Origin: Muribaculum sp. | Lineage (GTDB): Bacteria > Bacteroidota > Bacteroidia > Bacteroidales > Muribaculaceae | Length of the DNA stretch: 64,000 nt | Assembly: GCA_023666965.1 (NCBI GenBank) | Contig: JAMPAZ010000001.1 | Location: 574,120 to 638,119, forward strand | Direction: 5' to 3' | Shown: positions 63,379 through 64,000 of the stretch, one piece after another | Layout of the letters: every line of letters begins with the position of its first letter | How positions within the stretch are numbered: position 1 is the first letter of the stretch | Program-made: the position numbers and the translations under genes | The notes under the pieces: model-generated | What the model was told of the DNA's origin: nothing | The model's input: the letters and a program-made list of their open reading frames with translations, nothing else | Database searches by the model: none

Positions 63379-63999
63379 CTAATTATTTCCTTTTTGGGAT
63401 ACCAGAATTTTATATGAATGATGCTTGCCCATGTGCACGACTTTTAGCAAGTATATTCCACTACTTAATCCGTCGATTAAGACTTCTCCTGACACTGTTC
63501 CCTTTTGACTAATCAGCTGGCCGGCCAAATCAAATAGCGAAACTTCAAGGGGAGAATTCTCGCCGGTGCTAATTTTAATTGAACTATCCGTTGATGACAC
63601 CTCAATATTTCCGCCAAAATCTTCTGTGATATTATCTATTCCGGACAAAGACGGGTCATAGTATATCGGACGAATTGTCAGGCGGTTATCCGACTTTTCC
63701 CTATCGCCGAAGAAAGCGCCATCTTTGGTATCAAATTCCAAGAAATAAATATAGTCTTCTTCAGTAGAAGGAGTTGAAGTCCAATATGCGCCGGTACCTT
63801 CATTGTTAACTTCCCACCCATTTCCATCTTTTTTATCATAACATAGATGGGCCGCGGCCGGTAAGAAAATACTGTTTCCGTTCGATGAACTAAATTTAAG
63901 GCCTTTTACTCCAGATATTTCTGTCCAAGATTGAGTAGTATGGTCAATGAACTCATTTAAACTTTTTTGATTTGTGAATTTTTTTAAGGAGCAATACTG
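63379..63999 (-). CDS. Secreted T9SS-sorted protein (C-terminal part; 5' end outside the window)
   Basis: The minus strand is open from the window edge, giving the last 206 residues. The upstream part 'GVKGLKFSSSNGNSIFLPAAAHLC ... GTGAYWTSTPS' resembles the Fibrobacter-succinogenes-major-paralogue-type lectin-like domain, ending 'LTIRPIYY'. The last ~75 residues are a type A T9SS sorting domain: 'SIKISTGENSPLEVSLFDLAGQLISQKGTVSGEVLIDGLSSGIYLLKVV' then 'HSYKILVSQ'. It should cross the outer membrane through the SprA-type translocon and be attached to the surface or released. Confidence 0.85.
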   Translation of the reverse strand, partial: QYCSLKKFTNQKSLNEFIDHTTQSWTEISGVKGLKFSSSNGNSIFLPAAAHLCYDKKDGNGWEVNNEGTGAYWTSTPSTEEDYIYFLEFDTKDGAFFGDREKSDNRLTIRPIYYDPSLSGIDNITEDFGGNIEVSSTDSSIKISTGENSPLEVSLFDLAGQLISQKGTVSGEVLIDGLSSGIYLLKVVHMGKHHSYKILVSQKGNN

Positions 64000-64000
64000 C

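Overview
The window is a piece of a Bacteroidales chromosome, most likely Muribaculaceae (S24-7) or a close relative. This rests on Bacteroidetes-type promoters (TTG/TTTG, about 20 bp, then TAnnTTTG), a SprA translocon protein and a type IX secretion (T9SS) C-terminal sorting domain, and families typical of the phylum: DUF1599, DUF5683, PG0541-like, PepSY-like lipoproteins, FucP-type sugar transporters, a bacteroidetal tricorn-like S41 protease, and GH2/GH31 enzymes. Coding density is high and operons are tight.

Layout. 1-4.9 kb (minus): the 5' part of sprA, ruvA, a large TPR protein, a PstS-like lipoprotein and a small membrane protein. 5.2-8.2 kb (plus): rarA, then an ECF sigma factor, a membrane protein and a secreted protein ending at a strong terminator, then rpmH. 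8.7-10.8 kb: a FucP-type transporter converging on a PfkB kinase. 10.9-21.1 kb (minus): a long housekeeping run from pyrE through a SRPBCC protein, argH, a Rieske-like lipoprotein, fmt, nusB, yajC, a YbbR protein, coaE, DUF1599 and a DoxX protein to tpiA. 21.3-28.1 kb (plus): a TolC/adaptor/RND efflux operon with a PG0541-like protein and a secreted SGNH hydrolase. 28.3-36.6 kb (minus): a PepSY-like lipoprotein, a tricorn-like protease, an MltD-like transglycosylase, a DUF5683 protein, parB and parA. tRNA-Leu(UAG) follows, then an M64 peptidase converging on a ThiF/MoeB-like E1 enzyme.

39.0-45.6 kb is the accessory part. Four intact genes encode what look like a phage portal, a connector-like protein, an SU10/DUF5309-like major capsid protein and a small acidic scaffold-like protein. 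There is no terminase, tail, lysis, integrase or repressor gene anywhere between the flanking housekeeping genes. The operon has a structured 5' leader, and a tandem 15-bp repeat precedes the capsid gene. A lipoprotein and an AT-rich type II restriction-modification pair (C5 methyltransferase plus HindVP-like endonuclease) lie next to it. This capsid module without packaging or tail genes is the best candidate for an undescribed system.

45.8-54.9 kb: miaA and pepT, then a divergent hexuronate/ketogluconate locus. uxuA and an ExuT-like transporter lie to the left. An SDR, an orphan PTS EIIC, a KDG kinase and a KDPG aldolase lie to the right. Together they would take up hexuronates or related acids and feed them through KDG and KDPG to pyruvate and glyceraldehyde-3-phosphate. 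55.2-60.4 kb: divergent GH31 and GH2 glycoside hydrolases. 60.4-62.9 kb: a nucleoside phosphorylase, dprA and a thioesterase. The window ends inside a secreted T9SS-sorted protein.

Two copies of a roughly 97-bp structured intergenic repeat (28.2 and 55.1 kb) are the only dispersed repeat recognised. No CRISPR array, transposase or rRNA was seen.
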